This document shows, one piece after another, positions 11,601 to 23,349 of a stretch of DNA of 64,000 bases. Location of the stretch: assembly GCA_012064415.1 (NCBI GenBank), contig SSNU01000110.1:1-64000 (forward strand), read 5' to 3'. Source of the DNA: Gyrodactylus bullatarudis. Taxonomy: Eukaryota > Platyhelminthes > Monogenea > Gyrodactylidea > Gyrodactylidae. The position numbers and the translations under genes are program-made. Each line of letters opens with the position of its first letter. Positions within the stretch are counted from its first letter, which is position 1. The notes under the pieces are model-generated. The model had not been told where the DNA came from. It saw only the letters and a program-made list of their open reading frames with translations, and made no database searches.

Positions 11601-14600
11601 CGTGTCACTTTTTTTCGATCAAAAGGTACTAATATAAAATTAAGTGATCTAAAATTTCATGCTGATTCTGAATTTGTCCTCAGAATTTCCAATTTGTACT
11701 TAGTTCCAGAGATAAAAGCGAAAAACAGAAATCTCAAAATTTCCCAAAACTAAAATTAAAAATTACTCAAAATCAATTAGTAGAATCAATTAAATCCTTA
11801 ATATAATTAATAGTTTATGATTTAACCAATCCAGAAAGTTTTGGTGAAAAAACTTAAACTCTATCCTCTTAGGTAACTGTGGCGAGTAAGTATAATAGAG
11901 AGGTTTAAATTTTAAACTTGAAATACAAAATTCAGATCCTCAGTCTAATTATCGTCTCAAAAATAAGTGATAATTTTCGATTTATTCTCAAATGTAGCCC
12001 AAAATATTTAAATAAATTCATCAAGGATTACTCGATTTTCACTCAGAGTGCTTTCAAATTTAAGATAAAAAACAACCAATGCTGTATTAACGAAGATTGT
12101 AAAGCCTTCTCCCGTTCCAGCCAGAGAAATAAAATAGTATTATATTTAACTTGGCTTAAACTCATTTGTGTAATGTCGATCGATCAAATTAGTTTAAAAT
12201 GATATTAAACCCAAATTAAATTTAACATGGAATTTGTTACTTGAAAAAGGTGTGAATATTCTTAAAAGTGAATCTGGTATTGAAACAATCCACAAAACAG
12301 TTTGGTGGACTATCAAATACTTTAGAATCTACAGTATAGCCATATAATATATAGTATATATCTGTAAATGATAAAAAATTCTCGATTCTTTTGTTAGATT
12401 AGAGATTTTTCATTACAAAATTAAATTAGAGTCGGTCTACGAATTTCAAAGAAATTGACAATTAATTGTAATCTCTTTGCATGTTTATATTCTTGAGTTC
12501 ATTTATTTTTAGTAATTGAATTCATTAAAATAATAATATTAGTTAAACTTGTAAATGTATATTAATAAAGGTAGATTTAATTTGAATATAAAACAACCTT
12601 TTTCGAAAGCCTCTTCCAGACGACTCGGTACTGAGAGAGTCAAGTATCTTCTTCAGTGGGATGAGAGCTTTCTTATAATAATAGTATTCTTTCCCCTTGA
12701 AGCAAATCTCAGTTATTAATAAAAGTATTAATACAACTCTGATCAGATATAGTTTTCCTATTAAACAAAGATACAGAATTGATAGATAGAATTATGAAAA
12801 AATACTTGCATGAATAGATCATGTTTGAGAGTTGGTACTCGAAATCTAAGCAAGTATAAAGGATTTCTTCCAAATAATGTCAATAAAATTTTAACGATTT
12901 TTAAAATTTAACTTGCTTAAAATTTATTGATTGGGGAACTTTAAACAAAGAAATTTTAAGCAAAAACATGACTAAACTATCCTTTTTAGAATTCAAAAAT
13001 GAAATCAAATACTGGTTTATCGATAAATTCAAATGAAATACTTGATGCGGGTCAAATAAAGGCAGCTGGCTTCAATCCCGACGCGGTAATGGCCGGTCAT
13101 ATTCTTGGTCCTGAACGAGAGATTACTGATAGACCTTCTCAAACGGCCTCAAATGCTATTGTCAAGGTAATTACAATTTCTATTTTTAAAAAATGATTGT
13201 TAAATTTAACTTATATCTACAGACTATGGTTCTCTCCAATATAACACTATCAAGGCATTTAAAAGCCTTAGATTCATCGGAATATCCTACAATGTTATTC
13301 GGAAGTCATAAGGATTATACAGTTCTGTGTAGTCTTTATGTTGGTACTGCATCCGGCAACATAATCTCATACCAATTATTTGGTAAAGCTGATGATGAAT
13401 ATCGTATAATTGCTGAGAAACAAAAGGAATTAAAGTTGAATCATAAAGCCCCAATTGTCAATCTTTCCATACTTGGTCATGGAAACATTTCCAAAACTGG
13501 ATCAAATTCTTTTAATGGAATTCATCCATTAAACCCAACCGGTTTCTTTATTGGTAAAATATCAAGTAACCAGGGTACAAAACATACAATGCGAATGAGT
13601 GGTTATCTGTGTGTAACAAGTGAAGAACAAATTCGCCTTTACCTATTGCCTAATTTTAGTTGCAAATACAAAAACAGAATTACTGCCAAGGAAGGCTATC
13701 AAATAAGGACATTCAGCATCATTGATTGTCCCATTGAAAAACCGAGTAAGACTATTAGCACTATAACTCTTCTTTTTAATCCTCTCTTATTTGAAGTAGT
13801 TTATTCTAAAATTATTATTCATTGTTTCTCGTTTTGATCTTATTACTTTTAAATTATGATTCTGTATTTCATAAAAAGCCTAAATTCTTCAAGTATCAGA
13901 AGTAAAGATATAATTGCATTAGATAATCATCTTTATTTCTCAACATGGACTAAATTTCCTCAAAACAACAGGTACCTATACACAAGTTTTATTGTCTTTG
14001 ATGGGTGAGCAAGGCTTAGATTAGAATACGGGTACGTATTCGTTGGTTACATTCTATTCTGGTTTATTTCAGACTTTGTTCTGATTGAAATCTAAAATTA
14101 TTATTTGTTCTTTCTTCTATATGAGTTTATCGTTAAAACGTTTCAATATTATTTTTAAATGATTTTTTATTTAGATACCGTTTTTTCCAATCCGTTCCAT
14201 GTTTGCTTTATTAATAATGGAGGAAATTGTCATTTCCTTGATATTGGTTCACTAAAGAATGAAGATGCTCTCAGCTTTGTTGACGAAAATAACAACTTTG
14301 CCTTGTCTTCGCTCTTTTTCTCGGAGCAGACAATTTATGCAAATACTCGATTATCCTATTCAGTTGGCGGTATCTCCAAAGATGTCGGTGATGGTTCAAA
14401 ACATGGTATTTACCTTGGTGGACCCGGTCAAATTGTACTTTTTGATATTTGTTCCGTCAAGAATAAAGATGAGGCATCTGATTTTCGAGTAAAGCTGCAG
14501 TTGAATCCTCCTGTTCGTCAGTCTAAAATTAGTCAAAAAACTGCCGAAAACTTGCTCCTACATGCTGACAATGATTTCGACAACAACAATTTTGGTAATG

Positions 14601-14650
14601 GTAGCCTGGTTTATTCTGCAAGATCCAAATCTCATACTTCAAAAAGGTAG
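2656..14650 (+). CDS. lgl: Lethal(2) giant larvae (Lgl) polarity protein
   Basis: Fourteen exons: 2656-2743, 2802-2974, 3000-3534, 3860-4036, 4092-4143, 4820-5243, 5299-5433, 9406-9564, 9627-9773, 10178-10516, 10689-10988, 12990-13166, 13223-13745 and 14175-14650. They sum to 3705 nt, in frame, 1234 residues. Lgl is a cortical WD40 double-propeller scaffold of the Scribble polarity module and an aPKC substrate. Family landmarks seen: YDPILELLAII near the N-terminus, MPYGPFPCEKITKVLW, WPIQGG, LFTGHQSGHVNIW, WPPFRNIGSFDPYFDD, SFSWKGQKPL, and SEEQIRLYLLP. The basic aPKC/membrane-binding loop is at about 783-800 (KYLKQSLRDSFRRLKRNKS), with serines where aPKC phosphorylates the family. Intron 2 is only 25 nt. 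Intron 7 (3,972 nt) carries a MULE, a nested mariner and a fold-back repeat. The C-terminus is polar and not conserved. Confidence 0.93.
2975..2999 (+). other. 25-nt intron in lgl
   Basis: Begins GTAAG and ends TTTTTAG. Removing it joins PGT to FKIIILTITDD, restoring the conserved first-propeller reading; no other frame-keeping junction is present here. Confidence 0.8.
6063..7218 (+). mobile_element. Decayed mariner nested in the MULE
   Basis: Ends begin GGTTGTGCGATA in inverted orientation next to TA dinucleotides (6061-6062 and 7219-7220), the Tc1/mariner target duplication. The right end continues AAGTAATGGGACTGATTAC outward-in, typical of mariner ITRs. On the + strand, 6907-7050 encodes the C-terminal transposase region: HFPNSLYLTPSDNPQFKSLE followed by PFLKVKNSKSKDVVENG, matching the mariner pattern HPPYSPDLAPSDYHLF; the D in PSD is the third catalytic Asp. 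Further downstream SGNYFH resembles the family's C-terminal NGDYF. Frameshifts and stops elsewhere make it inactive. Confidence 0.8.
7336..7593 (+). pseudogene. MULE transposase N-terminal fragment
   Basis: An 85-codon open frame whose middle reads SSKEEAKKFIYDYS, then SFKVKKNNDKCYIW and a later K-D-C. This is the layout of the FAR1/MuDR-type zinc-binding N-terminal domain of MULE transposases (F..KEEA...I..Y......F+.KK.......C....C.W). The last Cys/His positions and the rest of the transposase are missing, so this is a fragment inside a non-autonomous element. Confidence 0.55.
8172..9023. repeat. Fold-back repeat, ~137-bp arms
   Basis: Arms 8172-8309 and 8887-9023 are inverted copies with only a few differences (both contain GGTCTATAATGTAAATTTAG or its complement). 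The spacer is about 577 bp. A second, smaller inverted pair (TTTTATATTGAGACGTAC at 8763-8780 and its near-complement at 8866-8883) abuts the right arm, suggesting a compound MITE. It lies in lgl intron 7 and has no coding capacity of its own. Confidence 0.75.
11918..12202 (+). pseudogene. Second MULE-like coding fragment
   Basis: An open frame in lgl intron 11 with KFIKDYSIFTQSAFKFKIKNN followed by two Cys and N-E-D-C. It parallels the fragment at 7336 (KFIYDYS....SFKVKKNN...C.....KDC) at about the same spacing, so it looks like a diverged copy of the same MULE N-terminal domain. No terminal repeats were found around it. Confidence 0.4.
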
Positions 14651-15027
14651 AACTTCTACCTTGGAATTTATGTTCCCTTGAAGAGGTCTTTATTCTAATC
14701 ATTTTTATTTTTGGTTTTGCTTGACGAATTTCTCTGGGTATATTTTTATACTTTTTGAATATAGCATATTACTCAGGAATCTAGATTTTGCAGACATTCC
14801 AAGTTTATACATTTGGCGCCTTATCTTTAAATAATATTAAAAATATGTTATTCTTTTGTATTAAGTTATAGACCCGTTTCTACATATCGGTGAATAGTTT
14901 TAATTTTTATTATCTTATCCTTGTTATGAACTTGTGAAAAAGTTGCTCATTGTGAACTAACCAGTTTTTTGATAAATAAATATTTATTCGTATGTAAAAC
15001 ATAATCTTGTAAACAAAGTATGCTGAG
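14651..15027. other. Convergent lgl / RAE1 intergenic
   Basis: The 377 bp between two stop codons that face each other; it must hold both 3' UTRs. Nothing else seen apart from the shared poly(A)-signal palindrome at 14975-14988. Confidence 0.5.
14975..14988. terminator. Possible two-way poly(A) signal
   Basis: AATAAA on the + strand (14975-14980) is followed at once by TTTATT (14983-14988), which is AATAAA on the - strand. It sits between the converging lgl and RAE1 genes and could serve both. Confidence 0.4.
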
Positions 15028-16144
15028 TTAGTGCTTAGGTTGAGGTTTCAGATCATCGAAGCATGGCCTCATATAAATTTTTGGAGGTTTACTAGGATCA
15101 AAAGCGGAATGACCTTTCGACCAGTCATAATTTGAGGCAAATGCAAGTATATTACCAGTAGAATCAATGTCACAAGCAGTTATAGGTTGGACAGCCTGGT
15201 CTAATCCTTGAATCTTTATGCGAGCATCTTTATCCCAAAAAGTATACTTTCCATCAGAACCAACGGTTACCAAAGTATTGTGAACAGGATGAAATTTTAT
15301 CTCATTAAGCTAAAATTAAGTTTGAATACTTATATAAGTGGAAATAAAATTATATTGAACTCACTGGATATATTTCTTGATACCCATTCACCAATCCAAC
15401 AGATCGATGACATTTAAAAGTGAAATTATCTTTTGGAGTAGCTGGATTTAAGTAATGAATTGCTGCTCTGCCTTCTATACTACCCAAGGCAAATCCAGTT
15501 GGTTGCTTCGTGTCTTTATTGGGGAAAATTGTTATACAACGACAGGCATGAGAAAGAGGAGAATCGATTTTGTTATGTTCCTTAGGACCTCCTTCTAAAT
15601 TGTACATGTAAACCTTTCTATCTGCTGTTACACTAATAGCAAGAGGAAAAAATACATCAGCACAATAAATTTTATCTGATAGATCTAAAGATAAAATTGG
15701 ATTTGGCTGTCTAAGGTCCCAGAAACGAAGTCGTTTATCCCAGCCACCAGTCATTAGGCATGTGTATGTGGGACAATTTATGAAATGAACTGTCTTTACT
15801 GGTGCATCATGGGCACCGACTTGAGTCATCTGATTTGAAGCAAGATCCCACATCTGAACAGTGTTGTTGGAGCCTCCAGTGAAAATTTTTGTACCATCCT
15901 AAACACTAGTAATTTTGAAACTTACTGAAGCCCAACAAACACTAAGGATTGGACCAGTCTGTGTTTGTTCTGCTTTAGGAAAACTTTGAGCTTCTTGATT
16001 AATCTCCCAGACACGTACTTTGGAATCCCAGCTAGAAGCACATATGAACGCATTATTAGAGAGACCGCTAGGAGAAAATTTAAGTGACGATACACTATCG
16101 ACGGGCGGTTGGTTGATTTCAATAAGATTTGGAGTTTTATTCAT
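15028..16144 (-). CDS. RAE1: Rae1 mRNA export factor / nuclear pore WD40 protein
   Basis: Three exons on the minus strand: 16144-15926, 15898-15365 and 15309-15028, 1035 nt in frame, 344 residues; family members are about 350-370. Rae1 is a seven-blade WD40 propeller that binds Nup98 (GLEBS motif) at the pore, helps mRNA export and spindle assembly. Strong family words are visible: FICASSWDSKVRVWEI, FTGGSNNTVQMWDL, VKTVHFI, LMTGGWDKRLRFWDLR, KIYCADV, GFALGSIEGRAAIHYLNP, FKCHRS, HNTLVTVGSDGKYTFWDKD and the C-terminal FASNYDWSKGH. Intron 1 is only 27 nt (15899-15925); intron 2 is 55 nt. It is head-to-head with TIMM21, 237 bp apart. Confidence 0.97.
15899..15925 (-). other. 27-nt intron in RAE1
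   Basis: On the minus strand it begins GTAAGT and ends TGTTTAG. Removal joins SVCWAS to DGTKIFTGG, a highly conserved Rae1 stretch, so the boundaries are well constrained. Confidence 0.88.
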
Positions 16145-16381
16145 TTTAATTTTAAAATAATTATAAGTTTAAACATACTAAACTGGTAATACATCTTCTA
16201 ATCTTGTTTAAACAGTGAAATTAATTTATTTTAAACAAGTAAATTGTTACAAGTAACTGTTTGACTTCAGAAATTACCTTTATTACGGCATTATAGCAGT
16301 TAATACTTTTATCATAAAATCAGTCACTCTAATTTAACATATAGATTTTCATCAGAATACAATTTTCATCATAGAAAACTC
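16145..16381. promoter_or_regulatory. Shared upstream region of RAE1 and TIMM21
   Basis: 237 bp between two divergent start codons. It is AT-rich, with no clear TATA box in either direction that I would defend. The spacing alone suggests a bidirectional promoter. Confidence 0.35.
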
Positions 16382-17081
16382 ATGATCATGTATATTCAAA
16401 AAATTTCACAGTCTTACTTGCGAATTAGAAGCAACTTCAAGCTACCAATACGGACAATTTCAATTCAGAACTATCATAATAACTCATCAATTTTTAGTTT
16501 AAAAAATGGAAAGTTTAATTTCCAAAAGGTTTCCTTTTCTGAAACAAAGGATAGAAGCGAAAAACCAATCTTTGAAAAAGGTAGTTGCTTTTTTTAATTT
16601 TAGTCAAAAATACCCTTGCAACCGTATCCTCCTTCTTATTTGTTATTTTTGGATTGAGTGTCACTTTGGCCATCCTCGTAACTGTCACCCGCGAGCTTTT
16701 CGTTACTGACAACCTAAGTATTGTCTTTAGTCAGGCTGAAGATATTTGTACATCAAATAAAGAAATCAATAATCTCTTAGGCCCACCTGTTAAAGCTTAT
16801 TGCGATCCAAAGTTTACCAAAAATACAAAAAATATACCGTAACTATATCTAAGCTAAATTTACTACTTTTGCATAAGTAATACAAACAAATTTTTAGTCG
16901 TAGATATGTTAAAGATGATCAAGGCCGGACAAAATTATTGATGAACTTTTATCTCAAAGGAACGTATGCCTCAGCTACAGTTTACCTAGAGGCAATAAAT
17001 GAAGGCGATAAATTAGGTATTGAAATCTTATCAATAAAAACAGATGATATTCGCAACATTTCCGTCAAATTACGAGGATAA
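16382..17081 (+). CDS. TIMM21: Tim21 subunit of the TIM23 import complex
   Basis: Three exons: 16382-16580, 16604-16838 and 16898-17081, 618 nt in frame, 205 residues. Tim21 is an inner-membrane protein that links TIM23 to the TOM complex and to respiratory-chain assembly. The first ~35 residues have many Arg/Lys/Ser and no acidic residue, as expected of a matrix presequence. A single membrane helix lies at about 74-96 (SSFLFVIFGLSVTLAILVTV), followed by the intermembrane-space domain: RELF, a Cys at CTSNKEI, GPPVKAYCD, RRYVKDDQGRTKLLMNFYL and a final beta strand region. Intron 1 is only 23 nt. Upstream Met codons at 16382 and 16388 are both possible starts. Confidence 0.85.
16581..16603 (+). 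other. 23-nt intron in TIMM21
   Basis: GTAGTT...TTTTAG. Splicing joins the presequence part to KNTLATVSSFLF in frame. Since the N-terminal part is poorly conserved in the family, this is less certain than the other ultrashort introns; the downstream frame could begin elsewhere. Confidence 0.6.
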
Positions 17082-19470
17082 TTTAATAAAATGAGAATGT
17101 TACTTTCAAGTATTATTATGAATTTTAATAAAGTTTATTATGCCCATTTAATAGCAAAAATTGATTTTTCTGGTTTCCCTAATCTAAAAGTTCCAATGTT
17201 ACAGGTGTTATCGCTTGATCAAAATTTCAAGAGAGTTAAAATTGAATCAGAGTATAATACATTAATCGTCAGAAATAATTTCAAGGAGTCTTTTTTTTAA
17301 AACCCCTCATTTTTAGGAGAACGAATGAAATTCAAGATTTTATAAAGATACTCATATAATTCTCTGTATTGAATGAGCAATCTTATTTTTAGAGATGACT
17401 TAGATTCAAAAAATTCATCTGGCGTCAAATTAATCAATCTCAATTTTGAATAATCTTATATGGAAACTTGTGGTTCTACTTAATAACGCTTGATTTTATT
17501 CCTTTTAGAAATTATTTTCACCATTTTATTCTATAGTATAAAAATTTTATTACATGGATTTTTCAAGTCTGCTTCAATAATTGCAAATAATTTATAAAAT
17601 TCTGTTCTTTAATATGAAAGAGTTTTTGGAGCTTGATAAACGATGTCAACGTTCACACTTTTTCCGGTCGTTAAACAGTTTAAGGAAATAAAATCTTTCC
17701 TCTAAAAAGGGTCATAAATTAAATTTTCATAAATACCATACAAATTTTATTCCTGTGTAGAATCTAGACTTTACAATGTGTACAATATACATGGTGATGA
17801 AAATTTTTATTACGCTAGTATTTTTCCCACGTGAATAAAGAAACAAATTTCTTCTTACATGAACCATGTTCTTTTGTTCTGCCCTCAAGATAGAAAAAAC
17901 CAACTTATTCATCATTCTACAGTATTTTCAGTAAACATTTTTTCCCTATGCTGTCCATTCAGCATGGTGCAAAGTGACAACATAACATCTTCTTTTAATG
18001 ATCTTAAATTTATAACATAATCTCTTGTTTACAAATAAATGTATCTTAATTTTATAATCAATTTTATTTTGTAGTAGGTGAATGAAAAACTTGTTTGCAA
18101 AAAATTAGTTCTTTAATTCATATTCTCAGGCTAGATTGAAAGAGTTTAATTAATAGATTTATTGAAATCAAGCGTTGAAGTTTTCTCTCAATTGTTAATT
18201 TCTCCCCAGAGAATTATTCGAAAGAATAAGTGAATTTAAGATGAATTTTCAATGCCTTCATAGTCAATCTTGAGTAATTTTCATACTATTTTCTATAGTC
18301 ATTGAATTTTTCCATAGTATTCTTTTTTTTCGATAACTGGAAATAAAGAAAATTTGCTTCGAGGATTTAACCAACACATGTCCAGTGGAACTTGAAAAAT
18401 ATTGCATTATAAATGAGTCAAGATGGTAAGTCTCATTTCGTGTGACCGTATTTGAGCATTGTAATACAGTCTGGATTATTAGTATTGTTATTTAAATTAG
18501 GAAGAAAAATGAATAGAAAAGTGGCCAGATGTCCTCTCATTTTTTTCAACTTCTTTTGCACTGCATCACCAGTACCAGTCAGGACAGCAATTTTCCAGTC
18601 CGGATAGGATAAATGCATTTTTATATTAAATTCCACTTGAGTGGATTTGATAATTATAATAATTTAATTATAATATACGTACTTCTTTTGTACTGTACTA
18701 CACAAAATAACTTCTCTACTCCTTATGGGATCTAGTTTAATAAACGTTTTTCTTCCTTCCACATGGACGATATTCATAAAGGTCATATTTATTTATTGAA
18801 CTCATAGTATCAAATTTAATCTTGAATATCTATTATAATAGAAAATCATCTTACATTAAGGGGGTAAATTAGAGAACAGTTGCCCCTCTTATTTCTTTCT
18901 AAGTTTACTTTGAGTCGATGTTAAAAAGCCCTTACTCTCCATGTCTTTCAGAAAAATTACTGCAAAACAAGAGGGGGCAAATGTTCTATAGATTAAGGTT
19001 CCGGCCTTTTTTTGTTAGAAGGAAAATTATATTTAAATGTATAAATGTGTACAGATAGCATGAAATATAAAAATAAAATCTAGTTTGGTTTGGGCAATTT
19101 AAATTGATATAATAAAATCTGAGTTCATGGAGCAGATATAAAAATTGAAAATAAACAAATAAGCCTTTTGAGTAAATTCCCTGATCATTTTGGGAACCTT
19201 AATGTTGATAGGAGTAAAGAAGACTCTTAGAATAGTCTAATTTAGATCTTATATGTGACATAGCAACTTTAAAAAATGCATTAAATTATGAGAAAAAACT
19301 CTTATTTATCTCTATATTTCTGATATAGAAAAATCTCAATATATTTAAGCCAGAGAATTATTTCATGACTCGCATTCAATCCTTTGTCCATCATATGGTT
19401 TGTTAATACGCTGATTTTTTTTTAGAAATTGAAACATTTATATTTATTCATAGAAATGATTTGTAAAAAA
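17082..19470. other. Gene-poor region
   Basis: AT-rich, many stops in all frames. Short ORFs here show no family resemblance or splice-linked continuation. No RNA gene seen. Confidence 0.45.
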
Positions 19471-19583
19471 AGGGAACAGTGAAAGAGTGTTGAATGTGCC
19501 CGGTGTGGGAGAGTTTGAATCTAGGACCGAGAGTAAAGGGGTCCGAATGAGAGGTGAGAGAGATACCACTACGCCACACCGGC
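19471..19583 (-). repeat. tRNA-derived repeat, copy A
   Basis: Read on the minus strand it starts GCCGGTGTGGCGTAGTGGTA and ends with CACTCTTTCACTGTTCCC. It is about 90 percent identical to copy B at 21947-22058, in the opposite orientation. It has a Pol III A box (TGGCGTAGTGG fits TRGYNNARNNG), a degenerate B box (GATTCAAACTC) and a 9-bp pairing of its ends (CCGGTGTGG with CCACACCGG). A CTC in the position of an anticodon, after T and before A, hints at a Glu tRNA origin. The T stem does not pair, so it is not a working tRNA. Best read as a SINE head or tRNA pseudogene family. Confidence 0.6.
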
Positions 19584-21946
19584 GAATCTACAACACAAGT
19601 TCAGGAGTTATCGATCAAAAGTTGATCCAAAAATTTCTATCTTTGAAGTCTGGGCGATTGTATATCTGAATATTACAGGTATGATTACTCGATAAAAGTT
19701 ATCTTGCTTTTTATTAAGGTAATACAAAAATTTATTCTCCCCAAACAATGTTCCACGCCTTAATCAAAAATTAAGGTTTAAATGGTGAAAAGCACATTTT
19801 TGGAAAATCAAAATGAAAATTCTTCATGTTCTGATATACAAAAATCCCATTTTCCTTAAAATTATCAAAATTCACCTAATTTCTCAGGAATTTCATTCAA
19901 CATGTGGAAAAAGACTATTATATATTATATAAGCCCTTTTTGTATTCAAAATGTTGCAAAAAATTCAAAAATCTTAATTTTGTCCTTTCTTGTAGTAAGA
20001 TTCATTAAAAAAATCCTGGCGCGTCATTTTCAATCGAGATCTTGTATATTACAACAAACTCGAAAACATATGGTTTTATAGGAAAAATGCTCAGTTTTCG
20101 ATCATCTTTAAAATGAGGTTAATGCTGGGAAAAGTTGAAAAATTTGGCCCACTCTACATTGGGAAGTAGATTTTCAAAAAACCGCTTTAAAAAAATTAAA
20201 TTTTTTGAAAAAAATCAATTTTCTTTGAATTAGTATGACACGTGTTTGACGAATGATAGAGCTGAGTTCTTTGCGTATTCCAAGAGATTATTAGATTTCC
20301 GAATGGGTGGTAGACCAAGTATTTTCTGAGCCTTGAATGAATAATAATGAGTTGATAAAATGATGTGATAGAAATAACCTAGTGTGGGACTTTAAGGGTT
20401 ATATCGATGGCACGGAAAATGGGAGAAGGAATTTAAAATTAAAAGTAGATTTAATCGGAATTCAGTACTTTTTAGAAATTTTTCATCCACCGAATAAGGT
20501 GCTTAATATTGAAACATATCTGGCAAAAAGGCTGTTTAAGTTCCTCATTTCAAATGTACAGATAGAAAATTGTATTCTTTCAGTCAGATAGAACATAAGT
20601 TTAAAATTAAGGGCTTCATATTCAGAAATAAAATTTATTGATCAGAAAGTACCCTGTATTTAATTAAACAGGATTCATTCGTGTAAATCCAAAGAACGCT
20701 GCATGCACACTGTTGGGATACCTGCAAGTCAATGAGAAATGACTCATTCTAATGCATGTTACGAAAAAAATTGAATTTGCATACGTAGTTTTATATTGTC
20801 CATGTACGAATGCATTTTTTCTTCCTCTCTCACTTTGAAGCGTACTTGGATAGATAGACACACACAAGACAACAAACCAGACAATATTTATTTGCACACA
20901 CGAGGGGGAATAAATAGGAATGTGAATAATATAACAATGACTATTGAATAGAAGTAGTTGGATAGACAGACATCCTCAATGTACAATGCCTACCCGCTAC
21001 AAGAGAATGTATAGTAATATTACTTGAATGAATCATGCAAAAATTCAGTACTTTTCAAGTTCTTTTATCTTCTCTCCTATCGTCATCATCTTTTTCCTTT
21101 CTCAAATTGAAAGGCATAAAGTTTTTATTTTAATAAGTTCTTATGAGAAATGGGTTATTATTAATATCAATTTTTATAGGCGATCCTCTTCATCTACTGA
21201 GAGTGTGCATTAATTTTATGGATTCAGTCGTGCTTTTTTCCTCCACATCTGGCCACTGAATTAACCTAATTGATTGGAGTGTGTGTAGTACATTCATTGA
21301 CTATAGAGGAGGGCCGTGATGAGAATAATAAAGTTACATTGCATGCGCCAATTAAAATAGATAAATAAATTATGAGTCAGTTGAGATAAAAATATTGTAC
21401 AGAGAAGGGAAACCTTGCCAGATGTCAGCTTGAAGAGAGAGAAAAAAGTTACAATCAACTTTACAAGATGACAAGACAGAGACAGAAAGAAAAATGAAAC
21501 TCAGCATACAGATTATGACGGGAAACGATGATGGATGCCATGACATTGATAGTGTACAATTTGAAAATGAAATCTCTTCTGATGACAGAGGATAAATTCT
21601 TAGATGGATAAGCTCATACAATAACATGAAGAACCATTATGTATATTAGTTGCTATACTGAGAGAATTCTTCGTCTATGCGTAACAACGACCTTGTCACA
21701 GTGTGGGGAGATAAAATCTCCCTCTCTGAAAAGGAACTATCTATCCAAGACCTAGCCTTGATATCAGTTTCAAAATTACCCTGGAAAGTTTTTGACTTTT
21801 TTCTTTCAATAACTCTCTTTTTGCAATATACGACATCTCAACCTAGTTTGGATATGCATTAAGTGATAAGTTATCACTGATAACTAAGGCGGTCACATTT
21901 TCACAAAAAATAGCACAATTTTCACAAAAATATAACATTTTTATAG
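19584..21946. other. Gene-poor region
   Basis: No gene, RNA or mobile element recognised. Contains short open frames with no coding look. Confidence 0.4.
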
Positions 21947-22058
21947 GCCGGTGTGGCGTAGTGGTATCTCTCTCACCTCTCATTAGGACCCTCTTATTCT
22001 CGGTCCTAGATTCAAACCCTCCCACACCGGGCACATTGAACACTCTTTCCCTGTTCTC
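21947..22058 (+). repeat. tRNA-derived repeat, copy B
   Basis: Same element as copy A but on the + strand. Ends pair as CCGGTGTGG/CCACACCGG; A box TGGCGTAGTGG; B box GATTCAAACCC, one or two changes from the consensus. The ~25-base 3' extension after the tRNA-like part (ACACTCTTTCCCTGTTC) is shared by both copies, showing that the mobile unit is larger than a tRNA. Confidence 0.6.
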
Positions 22059-22140
22059 TTATTTGTACTATCATTAATCTAATTCTGTATATAAATAAAA
22101 ATGTTCGATTTCAAAGAAAAATATGATTCATATTGCATTA

Positions 22141-22433
22141 ATAAAAAGAAAAGAGTCTTCTTTTAGAACCAGTCATCTAATGAAAAAGAATATTACACTT
22201 AAAAAATTTTAAAATTCAAAAGTGATAATTTAATCATTTACTTGACAAAATTACAAAACGTGCATTGAAAAGAATTGAGTTGGTAACATTTGGCTCTCCT
22301 TCTTAATTCAGTGTAAACACCTCAAGTGTGTGGTTATTTCATCCAATTATTCTTGTTTGTTCATGAGTTACTTAGCTAATCTTTTCACCTACATTTCTAC
22401 CCATCAGCGTAGGGTATAAGGATATTGTTATTT
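22141..22433 (+). repeat. Left arm of 293-bp inverted repeat
   Basis: Reappears inverted at 23350-23642 with only about two base changes over 293 bp. Begins ATAAAAAGAAAAGAGTC and ends near GGATATTGTTATTT. No ORF. Confidence 0.9.
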
Positions 22434-23349
22434 TTACATTTGGCTGATGAGAAAAGATCTTTATTTGTTAGTCAGTTGCTATGTTGAACAATTTTCTTTT
22501 CCATTTTTATTACTCAAGCTTCTTTCACTGAAAATAACAAAAAATACGGCTAGCTTTATCTGTTCATAAATTGGTTTTATTCATAGACTTTTTAACTAAT
22601 CTGTACTCTCTTAAAGGTTAGAGAGAACTTTTCCTTGTGTTAGAGGTTGAAGAAATCACAGATGCAGGGTTTTTCACTCTTTATTCATTCATTCAATTTC
22701 ATCCTTATTCCCAGTGTGATACTCAAAAGAAATCGTATTTGTACCTAATAGATTCGAAAGCTCAACTTTTCATGTTAAATAAGGCCTGTTTAGCTTATTT
22801 TTTTGAAGCTTCTTGTTACAGTTTGAAAATTAGTTCTATTACCAAATGCTCATATTGAACAATAACCCTATCGAAACGTTGAGAAAAACTCACAATTAAT
22901 TAAAACGATTCTAGATGAGAATTAGGATTCTTTTTATCACTTCTAAGGAAGTCAAATTTCTATTGAATTTACCATCTACTAATAAATGAATTAAAACTAA
23001 ATTTTACTAATCTGATTAATGAAGTGAAGAATAAAGGAGAGAATTTGAGTAGAGAAGTTTCTTAAATTTAAATAGAATGTAGATGACAAATAATCTGAAA
23101 ATCTTATTTTTCTTGATTACTCTTTATTCTAATCAAGCTGTTTCTAAAGCGTCTCAATCTCGTAATAGGGCCTGTTCTGAAGGTTTTTGATTGGTTGCTG
23201 GGAAATTATAAGCTTGGGATTTTATTTAATCTCATACATTCAATACTTAAATTTCTGATCACACGTTTGGACACAATGTTCTGTCTTAGCCAATTGAAAA
23301 AATATTTTTTTTAAATTACTTACAAGTAGTAAATAATCATTCATATTTA
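22434..23349. other. Spacer between inverted arms
   Basis: About 916 bp of AT-rich DNA with no recognisable ORF or motif. It would form the loop of a hairpin transcript. Confidence 0.5.

Noticed and set aside
17091..17300. ORF just after TIMM21
   Set aside because: No motif, not linked by splice sites to TIMM21, which already has its complete conserved C-terminus.
19487..19669. ORFs through the tRNA-derived repeat (also 21843-22043)
   Set aside because: Similar peptides arise because the repeat is present twice; the DNA has tRNA features, not coding ones.
21370..21627. 85-codon minus-strand ORF
   Set aside because: Hydrophobic, low-information chance ORF with no family match.
21947..22031. 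Functional tRNA gene
   Set aside because: Acceptor ends pair, but the T stem and anticodon stem do not, and the B box is degenerate.
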